DNA of 51,352 nucleotides from an uncultured bacterium (GTDB lineage Bacteria > Verrucomicrobiota > Verrucomicrobiia > CAIQCK01): the NCBI GenBank assembly GCA_903870275.1, contig CAIQCK010000025.1, positions 1-51,352 of the forward strand, read 5' to 3'. Made by a program: the position numbers and the translations under genes. Under the pieces are notes generated by a model. That model was not told the origin of the DNA. It did no database searches and saw nothing but the letters and a program-made list of their open reading frames with translations. Shown one piece after another: positions 19,265-32,563 of the stretch. How positions within the stretch are numbered: position 1 is the stretch's first letter; every line of letters starts with the position of its first letter.

Positions 19265-20740
19265 TCACGGCAAATCGGTCGAACCCATCAGCCAGCGGTC
19301 GCACTCGCGGGCGGCGCCACGGCCTTCGTTGATCGCCCAGACCACGAGGCTCTGGCCGCGGCGGCAGTCACCGGCGGCAAAGACGCCGGGGACGTTGGTC
19401 GAAAAATTGCCATGCTCGGCTTTGAAGTTCGAACGCGGGTCGCACTCCAGTTTGAGCGCCTTGGCGATGGTGTCCTCGGGGCCGAGGAAGCCCATCGCCA
19501 GCAGCACGAGCTGCGCGGGAATCACGCGCTCGGAACCGGCGATGTTCTTCGGAATGAAACGTCCCTTGTCGTCCTTGCCCCATTCGATGTTGACGATCTC
19601 GATGCCCTTGACCTGGCCGTGCTCGTCGCCGACGAAACGCTTCGCCGTGACAAGATACTGGCGCGGATCGGCGCCGAATTTGGCCGCGGCCTCTTCCTGC
19701 CCGTAATCGAGCTTGTAAACTTTCGGCCACTGCGGCCACGGGTTGTCCGCCGCGCGCGTCGTCGGCGGCTTCGGCAGGATTTCCAATTGCGCCAGGCTCT
19801 TGCAACCGTGGCGCATCGAGGTGCCGACGCAGTCGGTGCCGGTGTCGCCGCCGCCGATGACGACGACGTCCTTGCCCTCGGCGGAGATGAAATCGCCGCT
19901 CCCGTTGAGCACGCGCTTGGTGTTCGCGGTGAGAAACTCCATCGCGAAGTGGACGCCCTTGAGGTTGCGTCCTTCGATGCCCAGGTCGCGCGGCTGGGTC
20001 GCGCCCGTGCAAAGGACGATGCCGTCAAAATCCTTCCGAAGCTTTTCCGCGGGCAGGGTTTTGCCAACCTCGGCGTTGGTGACGAACTTCACACCGGCCT
20101 TCTCCATCAACTCGACGCGGCGCGTGACGACCTTCTTGTCGAGCTTCATGTTCGGGATGCCATACATCAGCAGCCCTCCGACGCGATCAGCCCGTTCGAA
20201 CACGGTGACCGTGTGGCCGGCGAGGTTGAGTTGTTCGGCGGCGGCCAATCCCGCCGGACCGGAACCGACGACAGCCACCTTTTTGCCAGTGCGTTTGGCC
20301 GGCGCGGGAATCGGAACCCATCCTTTTTCCCACGCGCGGTCAATGATCTCGCACTCGATCTGTTTGATAGTGACCGGCGGCTCGTTGATGCCAAGGACAC
20401 ACGAACCTTCGCACGGCGCGGGACAGACCCGGCCGGTGAACTCCGGGAAGTTATTGGTCTTCAGCAGCCGTTCCAGCGCCTCATACCAGAGGCCGCGGTA
20501 AACGAGATCGTTCCACTCCGGGATCAGGTTGTTGATCGGACAGCCCGAAGCCATGCCGGCGAGCAGGGTGCCAACGTGGCAGAACGGCACGCCGCAGTCC
20601 ATGCACCGCGCGCCCTGCAGTTTCAGTTTCTCCTCTGGCAGATGCCGGTGAAACTCGTTCCAGTTCTTGAGGCGTTCCAATTCGGGCTGGTCCTGCGGCA
20701 GCTCGCGCTTGAACTCCATGAATCCTGTAGGTTTGCCCAT
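19265..20740 (-). CDS. gltD: Glutamate synthase small (beta) subunit
   Basis: The protein has 491 residues. It passes electrons from NAD(P)H to the large subunit in the GOGAT reaction (glutamine + 2-oxoglutarate to two glutamates). The N-terminal cysteine motifs for 4Fe-4S clusters are present ([10 protein letters not shown], then GCPINN, and CPAPCEGSC). They are followed by an FAD-binding [13 protein letters not shown] and an NAD(P)H-binding [12 protein letters not shown], and the C-terminal [19 protein letters not shown] is typical. Length is normal. It lies 39 bp downstream of gltB on the same strand, in an evident operon. The gap carries a heptamer tandem repeat (20743-20763) just before the ATG. 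Confidence 0.97.
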   Translation of the reverse strand: MGKPTGFMEFKRELPQDQPELERLKNWNEFHRHLPEEKLKLQGARCMDCGVPFCHVGTLLAGMASGCPINNLIPEWNDLVYRGLWYEALERLLKTNNFPEFTGRVCPAPCEGSCVLGINEPPVTIKQIECEIIDRAWEKGWVPIPAPAKRTGKKVAVVGSGPAGLAAAEQLNLAGHTVTVFERADRVGGLLMYGIPNMKLDKKVVTRRVELMEKAGVKFVTNAEVGKTLPAEKLRKDFDGIVLCTGATQPRDLGIEGRNLKGVHFAMEFLTANTKRVLNGSGDFISAEGKDVVVIGGGDTGTDCVGTSMRHGCKSLAQLEILPKPPTTRAADNPWPQWPKVYKLDYGQEEAAAKFGADPRQYLVTAKRFVGDEHGQVKGIEIVNIEWGKDDKGRFIPKNIAGSERVIPAQLVLLAMGFLGPEDTIAKALKLECDPRSNFKAEHGNFSTNVPGVFAAGDCRRGQSLVVWAINEGRGAARECDRWLMGSTDLP

Positions 20741-20742
20741 GA

Positions 20743-20763
20743 TCGTAACTCGTAATTCGTGAA
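20743..20763. repeat. Three-unit heptamer tandem repeat between gltB and gltD
   Basis: On the plus strand, TCGTAAC, TCGTAAT and TCGTGAA follow each other without spacing, with a decayed fourth unit (TCGGGTA). The same heptamer family, in the other orientation, precedes ychF at 35351-35399. Confidence 0.6.
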
Positions 20764-20779
20764 TCGGGTATTGGCGCGA

Positions 20780-25384
<4,605 letters not shown>

Positions 25385-25394
25385 GTTCAGTTCT

Positions 25395-26300
25395 TCAACC
25401 TTTCTTCGCTGCCGCGGTTCCGGTGCCGTTTTTCAAGACTTCGATGAACGCCTCGGTGTTCGCGTAAAGTTTCCGACCACGGCGATAGACAATGCCCATC
25501 GGGCGCACAAACGACTGCTTCGCAAATGGCGCCGCCGCCAGCGTGCCCAGGCGCAGCTCGTGCTCCAGCGTGGGCTGTGGCAACACGGAAACACCCGAAC
25601 CCGCCTCCACCGCGCGTTTGATCGCCTCGATGTTGTCAAACCGTAATACCGGTTTCACGTTCGCGCCGTGGTTCTTCAAATATCGCTCGATCTTCTTCCC
25701 CACGACCAATTCGGAGTCAAAACCAACATACGCCTCTCCCGCAAGATGCGCAAAACCCACCGTCTTCAGTTTCGCGAGCCGGTGCCGGGGATGACACGCA
25801 AGCACCATCGGCTCCTCGCGCCATGGGATCACCGCCAGGCCTGGCCGGCCTTGGGGAAATGAAATGATGCCGAGATTGACCTCGTCATTCAGCACGCGCT
25901 CACAAACCCGCTCCGGGTGCAGGTATTCGATTTCCACGCGCGCCTGTGGGTGCAGCTCGTTGAAGCGCTGCACGCACTGGCTCATGTCACGCAGGTTGAC
26001 CGAGTAAATCGCCGCCATGCGGATGACGGAGTCCACCGCCGCGCGCGTTCCGCGCACCGCCGCCTCCACTTCATGATACCGCTCCACGATCTCGCGGCTG
26101 CCGTCGTAGAACACCTTGCCTTCCGGCGTCAGCTCCCACGGCCGGCGCGAACGGTCGATCAGCGCCACGCCCAGGTGCTCCTCCAGCCGCTGGACGGTCT
26201 GGCTCGCCGTCGCCTGCAACACGCGGTTCACCTCCGCGCCCCGTGAGAAGCTGCGGAACCGGACCACGTCGCAATAAATCTTTAGCGCGTCTATATGCAT
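25395..26300 (-). CDS. LysR-family transcriptional regulator directly upstream of gltBD
   Basis: The protein has 301 residues. The N-terminal winged helix-turn-helix covers about 1-60 ([20 protein letters not shown], then [18 protein letters not shown]), and the substrate-binding domain about 90-295. Its stop is 10 bp before the gltB start, so regulator and gltBD may be one transcript. LysR proteins such as Bacillus GltC control glutamate synthase, so local control of gltBD is plausible inference. A palindromic candidate operator (26309-26334) lies just before its ATG, which would suit autoregulation. Confidence 0.92.
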   Translation of the reverse strand: MHIDALKIYCDVVRFRSFSRGAEVNRVLQATASQTVQRLEEHLGVALIDRSRRPWELTPEGKVFYDGSREIVERYHEVEAAVRGTRAAVDSVIRMAAIYSVNLRDMSQCVQRFNELHPQARVEIEYLHPERVCERVLNDEVNLGIISFPQGRPGLAVIPWREEPMVLACHPRHRLAKLKTVGFAHLAGEAYVGFDSELVVGKKIERYLKNHGANVKPVLRFDNIEAIKRAVEAGSGVSVLPQPTLEHELRLGTLAAAPFAKQSFVRPMGIVYRRGRKLYANTEAFIEVLKNGTGTAAAKKG

Positions 26301-26308
26301 TACTATTT

Positions 26309-26334
26309 CTAATACAGCGGCTATGCCGCATTAG
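26309..26334. promoter_or_regulatory. Candidate LysR operator upstream of the LysR gene
   Basis: A perfect GCGGC-TAT-GCCGC palindrome (26317-26329) is framed by CTAAT (26309) and ATTAG (26330), 9-34 bp before the regulator ATG. This AT-framed dyad close to the gene fits a LysR autoregulatory site. Binding is inferred. Confidence 0.45.
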
Positions 26335-26401
26335 ATTCCTTAATAATGCAAACACAACAGATCGTCAACTATTTATCGCAGGGAGGAAGGAAAGCCCGGG
26401 T

Positions 26402-27196
26402 CTAACGCGCGCGGAACTCCTGCCACTCAGGCTCGTTACGGAAAATCCAGCGGTAATAATCCCGGCCCCGCAGCCGTTTCGATGCGGCTTCATCCACGAT
26501 GACCTTGCAGTCGGCGTGGAGTTGCAGCGCCGAGGCGGTTACCATCGAGGTGATCGGCCCCTCGACCGCCTTGGCAAGAATGGAGGCCTTCTCCGCGCCG
26601 GTGACCAGCGTCAGGATGTGGGATGCATCCAGAATCGTGCCGATGCCCATGGTCAGCGCGCGGCGCGGCACGGCGCTCGCCTTGCCGCCGAACAGCGGCG
26701 CGTTCTGCCGGATTGTCGCGGGCGTCAGCGCCTTCTCGCGCGTGCGCGACCTCAACGCCGACAGCGGTTCATTGAAGCCGATGTGACCGTCGGCGCCGAT
26801 GCCGAGCAGTTGCACATCGATGCCGCCACAGTCGTGAATCAGCTCTTCGTAGCGCACACATTCCGCCCCGAGGTCGCGCGCCGCGCCGTTCGGCAGATGG
26901 GTGTTGCGCCGGTCAATGTTGACCCGGCTGAAAAGGTGCTGGTCCATGTAATAGCGGTAAGAATGCTGGTCCTTGGGCGACAGGCCAACATACTCATCGA
27001 GATTGAACGTGCGGCAGAGCGAGAAATCGAGATGGTCGCGCCGGTGCATTTCGGCCAGATGCCCGTAAACCTGCTCCATCGTTCTGCCGGTGGCCAGGCC
27101 AAGCACGAACGCCGGCTTCGCCCTCAGACGCCTGGCAATCAACCGCGCCACAAGCAGCGCGGCCTTTTCCGCTGTCGGTTGAATGATGACTTCCAT
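26402..27196 (-). CDS. nagB: Glucosamine-6-phosphate deaminase
   Basis: The protein has 264 residues, the usual NagB length. It converts glucosamine 6-phosphate to fructose 6-phosphate and ammonia in amino-sugar catabolism. Family motifs are all present: GLATGRTMEQVY (phosphate loop), TFNLDEYVGL (catalytic Asp), SYRYYMDQHLF, LLGIGADGHIGFNEP (catalytic Asp/His region), and TMGIGTILDASHILTLVTGAEKA near the C-terminus. It precedes the LysR-gltBD genes by 101 bp on the same strand. The ammonia it releases links to nitrogen assimilation, but shared control is not shown. Confidence 0.95.
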   Translation of the reverse strand: MEVIIQPTAEKAALLVARLIARRLRAKPAFVLGLATGRTMEQVYGHLAEMHRRDHLDFSLCRTFNLDEYVGLSPKDQHSYRYYMDQHLFSRVNIDRRNTHLPNGAARDLGAECVRYEELIHDCGGIDVQLLGIGADGHIGFNEPLSALRSRTREKALTPATIRQNAPLFGGKASAVPRRALTMGIGTILDASHILTLVTGAEKASILAKAVEGPITSMVTASALQLHADCKVIVDEAASKRLRGRDYYRWIFRNEPEWQEFRAR

Positions 27197-27266
27197 GGCG
27201 AAAAGTTAAGCACGAACGGACGCGGATGCGCACGAAGAAAACGCCCGCGCCCGGTACGCGCCCGGT

Positions 27267-28166
27267 TCACTTCGGATAATCGCGCCACATCCAGCGCATC
27301 GCGTCGGGGAAAAGCATCGTGCCGTGCTTGCCGCTGTGCACACCCTCGCCGAAGACGAACTTGTGGTCGTAGCCTTTCTCGTCGAGCGCGGCGGCCATCG
27401 CCTTGTTCGCCTCCGGCCACGAGCCATACTGGTTGTTGAGGTCGTTTGAGCCGTCCTGCTGGAACATGCGGATCGGCTTTTTCGGCGAGTTACGGACGAG
27501 GTCCGGGTATTTGTTGCCGCCGCGGATGTTGGTGAAGCTGCCGACGGTGGTGAAGCATTTGCAAAACGCGTCGGGCCGCTCCCAGCAGACCGTGAACGAA
27601 CAGATGCCGCCGCTGCTGCTGCCGCCAATGCAACGCCCTTCAGGATCTTTCGTCAGGTTATATTTCTTGCCGACCTCCGGCAGGATTTCCTCGATCAGAA
27701 ACCGCGCGTAGGTGTCGCCGAGCGAGTCGTATTCGACGCTGCGGTTCGCGCGCGGCGCGGGCCGGCCATCGGGTCGCTTCGGCGGTTGTTCACCGGGCTT
27801 GAGCAGCTTGCCGCCGGGCTGGATGAAGATGCCGATGATGACGGGCAGTTCGTGTTTGGCGATGAGATTGTCGAACACCGTTGGCGCGTTGTAGAGGATG
27901 CCGTCCTGGCAGACGAACACCGCGGCGGGTTTGTCGGCCTTGTATTGCGCCGGCACATAAACCCAGTAATCGCGCATCGTGCCGGGATAAATCTTGCTCT
28001 CGTTCCAGGAATACTTTGTGATCTCCCCCTTCGGCACGCCCTTCTGCTCCACCGAATCGGGGCCGGGCTTGTATTGGTCGTCGGGTGACGGCGCTTTCTC
28101 GGCGGCTTGAAGAACCACGGCGCCAGCCATGACGGGAATAAGGATGCTGCGGAGGTAGGGTTTCAT
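27267..28166 (-). CDS. Secreted alpha/beta-hydrolase esterase (Fes/esterase-D-like)
   Basis: The protein has 299 residues from the ATG at 28166; the same frame is open further upstream but that part overlaps the lyase gene. It starts with a signal peptide (MKPYLRSILIPVMAGAVVLQAAEK). The nucleophile elbow is GGSSSGG, with a His near the C-terminus (GEGVHSGKHG) and an acidic residue in QDGSNDL. The text YWVYVPAQY and PAAVFVCQDG is typical of enterochelin-esterase-like carbohydrate esterases. It starts 7 bp after the PL22-like lyase stop, so the two are probably cotranscribed and act on the same glycan. The substrate is unknown. Confidence 0.85.
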   Translation of the reverse strand: MKPYLRSILIPVMAGAVVLQAAEKAPSPDDQYKPGPDSVEQKGVPKGEITKYSWNESKIYPGTMRDYWVYVPAQYKADKPAAVFVCQDGILYNAPTVFDNLIAKHELPVIIGIFIQPGGKLLKPGEQPPKRPDGRPAPRANRSVEYDSLGDTYARFLIEEILPEVGKKYNLTKDPEGRCIGGSSSGGICSFTVCWERPDAFCKCFTTVGSFTNIRGGNKYPDLVRNSPKKPIRMFQQDGSNDLNNQYGSWPEANKAMAAALDEKGYDHKFVFGEGVHSGKHGTMLFPDAMRWMWRDYPK

Positions 28167-28173
28167 ATTGGAC

Positions 28174-29403
28174 TCAATGCTGCGATTTCGGCGGTTCACA
28201 TTCAACCACATAAACCTGGCTCCAGCCATCCCGGTCGCTGGTAAAAACCACGCGCCGCCCGTCGGGCGAAAACGCCGGATGAGGATGGCTCCATTGCGGA
28301 CCATAGACGGAGGCGGGATCGTCGGGACGCGGCGGCCGGTCGAGTTCGGGCTGGTCGCCACGAATGATGCTCGTGTCAATGCCCGCGCCTTTCGCCGGCT
28401 CGGCCAGCTTCCACTGCGTGCCGCGGCTGGTGGCGCGCGGATGGCAAAGCGTGCGCCGCTCGCCGGTACGGGCGTTGACCAGTTGCAGGCCGATGTCGGG
28501 ATGATTCGTGTCCGCGACGATCCAGCGCCCCGTGCGGTCGCTGCTCTCGTGCCACGAGTTGAACACCGCCACCGTGCGCACCCGTGAACCGTCGCGACTG
28601 ATGGCGCGCAGCGCGTGCGGCCAGTGCGTGAAGATGAGCTCGCTGCCATCGCCGAGCCAGCTTTCGTGGACGATCCATTCGCCGGGCTGCTGCGGGTAGA
28701 GATTGCGGTCGCCGCTGCCGTCGGCGCGGATGGTCCAGATGCGCGCGCCCGGCGTGCCGGAGTATTCCAAAAGACTGTCGTCGCTCGGACAGAACTGGAC
28801 GTGGCCGACCTCGGCCTTTTCGATCAGAATTTGTGTTTTCCCGGACGCCAGCTCAATAAGCGCAAGCCGGCAGCATTTCGGCAGCCGCACGCCGATGGCC
28901 AGGCGCGTGCCGGCGGGGTTGAGTGAACAGTTGCCGAGCTTCGCGCCGTCGAACTTCGCCACGATGCGCTCGTGCAACGTCTCGCGGTCCACCTCGACGA
29001 TGCTGTCGCGCGCCGAGAAATAAAGCCGGCGTCCGTCGCGCGTCACCGTCGGCGAAAACGGATTGATGTCCACGCGCGCCGTGAGCTGCGTGATCTCGCC
29101 GGTAGTCTCCGCGGCGGCGAAGAGATTCGGAAATCCCGTCCGGTAGCTGACGAAATAAAGCTCGCGCTGGTCGTCCGGCCACGACGGATTCGTGAAGTAG
29201 AAATGATGATGTATCGCCTCCGCCGCCGTCATCCGCCAGAGACGCGCGCCGGTCTTCTCATCGCGCAGTTCGCGCCGCTCGGAGGGAAATCGCTGGCCGA
29301 TGGCGAACGCGCGGTTCGTCGTCACCAGCAATCCAGCTCCGGCTGCGGCGGTGGTTTTCAGAAAGGCGCGACGGGTGCTGCGATGGGTCATTCCGGGTTT
29401 CAT
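28174..29403 (-). CDS. Tat-exported oligogalacturonide lyase-like beta-propeller (PL22-type)
   Basis: The protein has about 409 residues from the ATG at 29403; an ATG at 29424 adds seven residues. The signal is twin-arginine (STRRAFLKTTAAAGAGLL). The remainder is a seven-bladed-propeller type protein with TolB/WD40-like text (ARLWRMTAAEAIHHHFYFTN, FSPTVTRDGRRLYFSARDS, HPHPAFSPDGRRVVFTSDRDG). His-rich HHHFYF and the HE/HP positions match the metal-binding His set of oligogalacturonate lyases. It would split unsaturated pectin oligomers, here outside the cytoplasm. It lies between the kinase and the esterase on the same strand with short gaps. Confidence 0.78.
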   Translation of the reverse strand: MKPGMTHRSTRRAFLKTTAAAGAGLLVTTNRAFAIGQRFPSERRELRDEKTGARLWRMTAAEAIHHHFYFTNPSWPDDQRELYFVSYRTGFPNLFAAAETTGEITQLTARVDINPFSPTVTRDGRRLYFSARDSIVEVDRETLHERIVAKFDGAKLGNCSLNPAGTRLAIGVRLPKCCRLALIELASGKTQILIEKAEVGHVQFCPSDDSLLEYSGTPGARIWTIRADGSGDRNLYPQQPGEWIVHESWLGDGSELIFTHWPHALRAISRDGSRVRTVAVFNSWHESSDRTGRWIVADTNHPDIGLQLVNARTGERRTLCHPRATSRGTQWKLAEPAKGAGIDTSIIRGDQPELDRPPRPDDPASVYGPQWSHPHPAFSPDGRRVVFTSDRDGWSQVYVVECEPPKSQH

Positions 29404-29442
29404 CTTATGTCGTGAGTCCGGCATCGTTCAACACCGCCGAAA

Positions 29443-30810
29443 CTACTTCGGCAGCTTCGCGCGCCATTTGGCGGCCTCGTCTTTCGCGGTGCGTCCGGCA
29501 GTGGTGGCAAAGAAAAACTCCGCCACCCTCTCATACCGGTCCACGATCCCAGCAACATCGGTCGAATTCCTCCGGGCGTAGTCGTCCGCCTCGGCGAGCT
29601 TGCTGCGTGCGGCGGCGTCCGCGGCGTCTTCGACTTGCTGCTGCTGATGGCGGGAGGAAGCTTCTTCATCGAGTTGCTGCTGCTTGTCGACGCGGTAAAC
29701 GTAGGCAACGACACATGCGACGGCCAGCAGGAACGCCACGACCCATGCCGCGATGACGACGGGCGTGGTCATCCAACCGGGGTGATGATGAGTCTGAGCC
29801 GGCGGCGTGACTGTGGTTTTTTGACTGGCCACCTGCCACGATTTCGGCGTGCCTCCCGGCGCGAGGATCCTGACCGCACTGGACTTGGGGCGCGTCATCA
29901 CCGACAAACCCTCCGCAATGGCCGCCTCGGCCGGGCGTCCGCCGGCGGCGAGTGTTTTCAGGTCGGAGATGAGCGTGTCGTAGGCGGGGTAACGGTCGTG
30001 CGGGTCGCGGCCGAGCATTTTTTCCAGGATGGCGCAGAAGCCTTGCGAGAGCGCCGGGTTCAATCCCCTCGCCCACGGCAGGCCAACCTCGCGTTGCTGC
30101 TGGAAGACCGCCGGGCCGGTGCGCCCGCCGAACGGCTGCGCGCCCGTCGCCAAATGATAGAGCGTGGCGCCGAGCGCATAGATGTCGCCCAGGCAATCCT
30201 GCGCCCGCGCGCCCAACGCCAGTTCCGGCGCGGTGTAATGCGCATCGCTCACCGGCGTATGCGCAAGCGGGTGGCCGGTTTCATTCGCCGCCGTGCGCGC
30301 AAGGCCAATGTCGGCAAGCTTCACGACGTTGCCGGTGTCCATGAAGATGTTCTGCGGGCGGATGTCATGATGCAACAGGCGCTGCTGCATCCACGCCGTC
30401 CGCAACGCGCCCGCCACGGCCAGGCCAATGGCGATGAGCGACGGCTCGGCGAGCTTGCCGGTGCGCGCGAGCAGTTTGTCGAGCGTCTCGCCGGCGGCCA
30501 GTTCCATCGCGAGGCAATGCCGCCCGCCGACCTCGGCCACGTCGAGCACTCGCACCAAATCGGGGTGCTGCAACCGCCGCGCGGCGGTCGCGTCGGCGTA
30601 GAACCGGCTGATGAAGGCGGGATCGCGATGAAAGCGCGAACTGAGCACGCGCACGGCAATCTTCGGCGGCGTGCCCGGCGGCGCGTCGGCGCGGACGCGC
30701 GCAACATAGACAGTCCCCATCGCGCCGCGGCCGAGCGACTCGCCCAACTCCATCGCGCGCAGCACGCCCTGCCCGCCCACGCCCAAAACTTGATCGTGAT
30801 TCTTCGGCAT
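29443..30810 (-). CDS. Membrane-anchored serine/threonine protein kinase homologue with altered catalytic motifs
   Basis: The protein has 455 residues from the ATG at 30810; any longer frame would run through tRNA-Glu. The kinase domain covers about 20-290: Gly loop LGRGAMGTVYVA, then IAVRVL where the usual VAIK lysine is Arg, LHHDIRPQN in place of HRDLKPxN (catalytic Asp kept), DIG in place of DFG, and an APE-like TAPELALG. One transmembrane segment (about 350-372, TTPVVIAAWVVAFLLAVACV) is followed by a Gln/Glu-rich coiled region and a short outer domain. Loss of the lysine makes activity doubtful. Pseudokinase scaffolding is possible. The lyase and esterase genes follow closely, but no direct link is shown. 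Confidence 0.85.
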   Translation of the reverse strand: MPKNHDQVLGVGGQGVLRAMELGESLGRGAMGTVYVARVRADAPPGTPPKIAVRVLSSRFHRDPAFISRFYADATAARRLQHPDLVRVLDVAEVGGRHCLAMELAAGETLDKLLARTGKLAEPSLIAIGLAVAGALRTAWMQQRLLHHDIRPQNIFMDTGNVVKLADIGLARTAANETGHPLAHTPVSDAHYTAPELALGARAQDCLGDIYALGATLYHLATGAQPFGGRTGPAVFQQQREVGLPWARGLNPALSQGFCAILEKMLGRDPHDRYPAYDTLISDLKTLAAGGRPAEAAIAEGLSVMTRPKSSAVRILAPGGTPKSWQVASQKTTVTPPAQTHHHPGWMTTPVVIAAWVVAFLLAVACVVAYVYRVDKQQQLDEEASSRHQQQQVEDAADAAARSKLAEADDYARRNSTDVAGIVDRYERVAEFFFATTAGRTAKDEAAKWRAKLPK

Positions 30811-30819
30811 GACGAAAGC

Positions 30820-30844
30820 AAAAACCCCGACCACCGCGTCGGGG
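30820..30844 (-). terminator. Rho-independent terminator of tRNA-Glu
   Basis: On the minus strand CCCCGAC, a 6-nt loop and GTCGGGG are followed by five T. It begins 8 nt after the encoded CCA and ends just before the kinase ATG at 30810. Confidence 0.85.
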
Positions 30845-30851
30845 TGAAAAC

Positions 30852-30926
30852 TGGCGCCCCCACCGGGAGTCGAACCCGGCTTACTGGATTGAGAATCCAA
30901 TGTCCTAGCCGATAGACGATAGGGGC
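30852..30926 (-). tRNA. tRNA-Glu (anticodon CTC)
   Basis: A complete cloverleaf lies on the minus strand: acceptor GCCCCTA/TGGGGGC, anticodon stem TTGGA/TCCAG with loop TTCTCAA (anticodon CTC), T arm GCCGG-GTTCGAC-CCGG type, discriminator G and encoded CCA (30854-30852). It reads GAG codons. Confidence 0.95.
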
Positions 30927-30961
30927 TGCGTCGGCGGGTTGCCCCGCCAACAGCGCCGCGA

Positions 30962-30990
30962 ACCATAGGCAGCCCGATGGAGGATTTCAA
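30962..30990 (-). promoter_or_regulatory. Sigma70-type promoter of tRNA-Glu
   Basis: On the minus strand TTGAAA (30990-30985), a 17-bp spacer and TATGGT (30967-30962) stand 35 bp before the tRNA 5' end. Spacing and position fit. Confidence 0.6.
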
Positions 30991-31308
30991 CCATTTTTCC
31001 TTCGGGCCCGTTTTTTTTGCTCCGGCAAGGTGGATCGCGGCCTCCGGACGCGATCTCCAGCTCATCGTTAGACCTTTGCACAACTTGGCGCCTATCTCTA
31101 ACTCTGGCGTGTTTCCGGGTCGTCTGGGCCACTTTCGCCCCGGGCCGGAAACCTTCGGTTCTGCCGAGCGCCCAAGTCCGGTTTGTGCTTGATCCTCTTC
31201 CCCGGTTATGCGACAGGAGCGAGGTTCGATTAACACTGCCAAGGAGTTCTGCAATCACGTTGCGGAGATGGTCGTCGGACTTGGTTGCAGAAACGCTTCG
31301 ACACCACA
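30991..31308. other. Gene-free divergent intergenic stretch
   Basis: About 320 bp lie between the tRNA-Glu promoter and the lipoprotein gene. No gene, repeat or clear promoter was recognised. Confidence 0.5.
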
Positions 31309-31941
31309 ATGAAACAGAACCTCGTCTATTTAACAGTCCTGACGGGACTGCTGGGTTTCGCGCTCGGTTGCTCCAAGCAGGATTCCGGCAGCGCCGCGCA
31401 GCCGGCCGTCGGCCACACCCACAGCGATGCCTACATCACGATGGGCGATCTCAAATTGTTCCGCGCATACGCACCCAAAGAGTCCGCTGTTGATTTACGG
31501 GAATATCTGCCGGAAGGCGAAACCCTGGATCACTGGAACCGGCTGGCTTCGGTCCGAGTCTTCAAGGACCTGAAAGACCCGAAGCAGTATTTGTCGGATC
31601 TGGCGGGCGCTGTCAAGCAGAGCAATCCGGCTGCCCGATTTCAGTTCCTACAAAACGACGAGACGAAGGAACTGATTCTAGACTTCATGATGTTTGCGCC
31701 CAGTTCTGCCCGTGAGCGTTTTGCGGAGTGGAATCTGATGCGCGCGAAGTATGTCGAGGGCACTGGATTGGTTGTGTATCAATATGCCATGCGGGTTTAC
31801 AATCCTAACAGGAGTTCCGCTCCCATCATCATCGCGGAGAGGAACAAGATGGTGGATCGGTTCGGGAGTGCGTCGTTCGAAGAGCAAGCGCCATCCAACC
31901 AGCCACCACAGCCAACGCGTTCCGCGTCTGGTTCACCGTGA
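31309..31941 (+). CDS. Hypothetical lipoprotein with a repetitive-type C-terminal tail
   Basis: The protein has 210 residues from the ATG at 31309. MKQNLVYLTVLTGLLGFALG precedes a Cys, a clear lipobox. The mature part has no recognised domain (THSDAYITMGDLKLFRAYAP, DLREYLPEGETLDHWNRLAS). It looks like a compact alpha/beta domain on the outer face of a membrane. The last residues, APSNQPPQPTRSASGSP, are low-complexity. Similar QPxQPTRSA tails occur on unrelated hypothetical proteins and may come from a mobile intergenic repeat (recalled, not checked). The next gene overlaps or abuts its stop, indicating cotranscription. Confidence 0.75.
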   Translation: MKQNLVYLTVLTGLLGFALGCSKQDSGSAAQPAVGHTHSDAYITMGDLKLFRAYAPKESAVDLREYLPEGETLDHWNRLASVRVFKDLKDPKQYLSDLAGAVKQSNPAARFQFLQNDETKELILDFMMFAPSSARERFAEWNLMRAKYVEGTGLVVYQYAMRVYNPNRSSAPIIIAERNKMVDRFGSASFEEQAPSNQPPQPTRSASGSP

Positions 31942-31955
31942 ATGGAGCCAATAGG

Positions 31956-32444
31956 ATGTCATACCAATTCATGGAATCGAAAGAGGCCCTGGTGTTCGAA
32001 ATCCTCCTGCCGAAGAAGATGGCCTATGCGTCCAAACTGCAGGAGGTGATGGATGCGTTCATTTCGGACGACCGGGTTCTGGAGATTCCCGAGATCAAGA
32101 AGGTGGCAGCCATCCTGCGCAAAACGGGGCGCCGCCAGCGGAAATTCATCATCCGGCGCATCCGTGAAGTGATTTCCGGTTACTCCATCTACGAGGTGGA
32201 TGGACGGATCGCAACGTACAAGGGGCCGGTGGATGAGCGGACCTGGGTGATCCGGCTGATCATCCATGATCCCAGGAACCGACGGGGAATGGACAAGGGT
32301 TTTCGGACCCTGGCCAACACGATCGTGCAGCACCTCATCGGCAAGCGATTCGCCGAAGAGCTGGGAACCGAGGATGAAATCTGGATTCTCGAATACCACA
32401 AACCCCAGTTGCTGCGATGGGTGAAAAAGCCGGCGGGCGGATAG
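31956..32444 (+). CDS. Hypothetical cytoplasmic protein, cotranscribed with the lipoprotein gene
   Basis: The protein has 162 residues. The ATG at 31956 is preferred because GGAG (31944-31947) stands 8 nt upstream; a GTG at 31938 overlapping the lipoprotein stop is possible. It is charged, with a basic stretch LRKTGRRQRKFIIRRIREVISGYS and WVIRLIIHDPRNRRGMDKGF. There is no signal peptide, membrane segment or recognised family. The basic helix could bind nucleic acid or a partner, but this is not shown. Confidence 0.7.
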   Translation: MSYQFMESKEALVFEILLPKKMAYASKLQEVMDAFISDDRVLEIPEIKKVAAILRKTGRRQRKFIIRRIREVISGYSIYEVDGRIATYKGPVDERTWVIRLIIHDPRNRRGMDKGFRTLANTIVQHLIGKRFAEELGTEDEIWILEYHKPQLLRWVKKPAGG

Positions 32445-32498
32445 CGGGCGATTCGGTAGGACATCTACGGCAAAGCGACCGGACGCGAGCAAACAGCA

Positions 32499-32533
32499 AT
32501 CGTTGATTGAGGATCGGCGACTGGTGATTGACC
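32499..32533. repeat. Five-unit heptamer tandem repeat upstream of hicB
   Basis: ATCGTTG, ATTGAGG, ATCGGCG, ACTGGTG and ATTGACC follow without spacing, ending 30 bp before the hicB ATG. The consensus is about ATYGGNG. Confidence 0.5.
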
Positions 32534-32563
32534 TTGCCCATCGCGACCGATAGATTATGCGGC

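Noticed and set aside
28167..28649. Upstream extension of the esterase frame
   Set aside because: It overlaps the lyase gene in another frame; the ATG at 28166 begins a clean signal peptide.
30811..31254. N-terminal extension of the kinase frame to 31254
   Set aside because: It would translate through tRNA-Glu and its terminator; the ATG at 30810 gives a normal kinase start.
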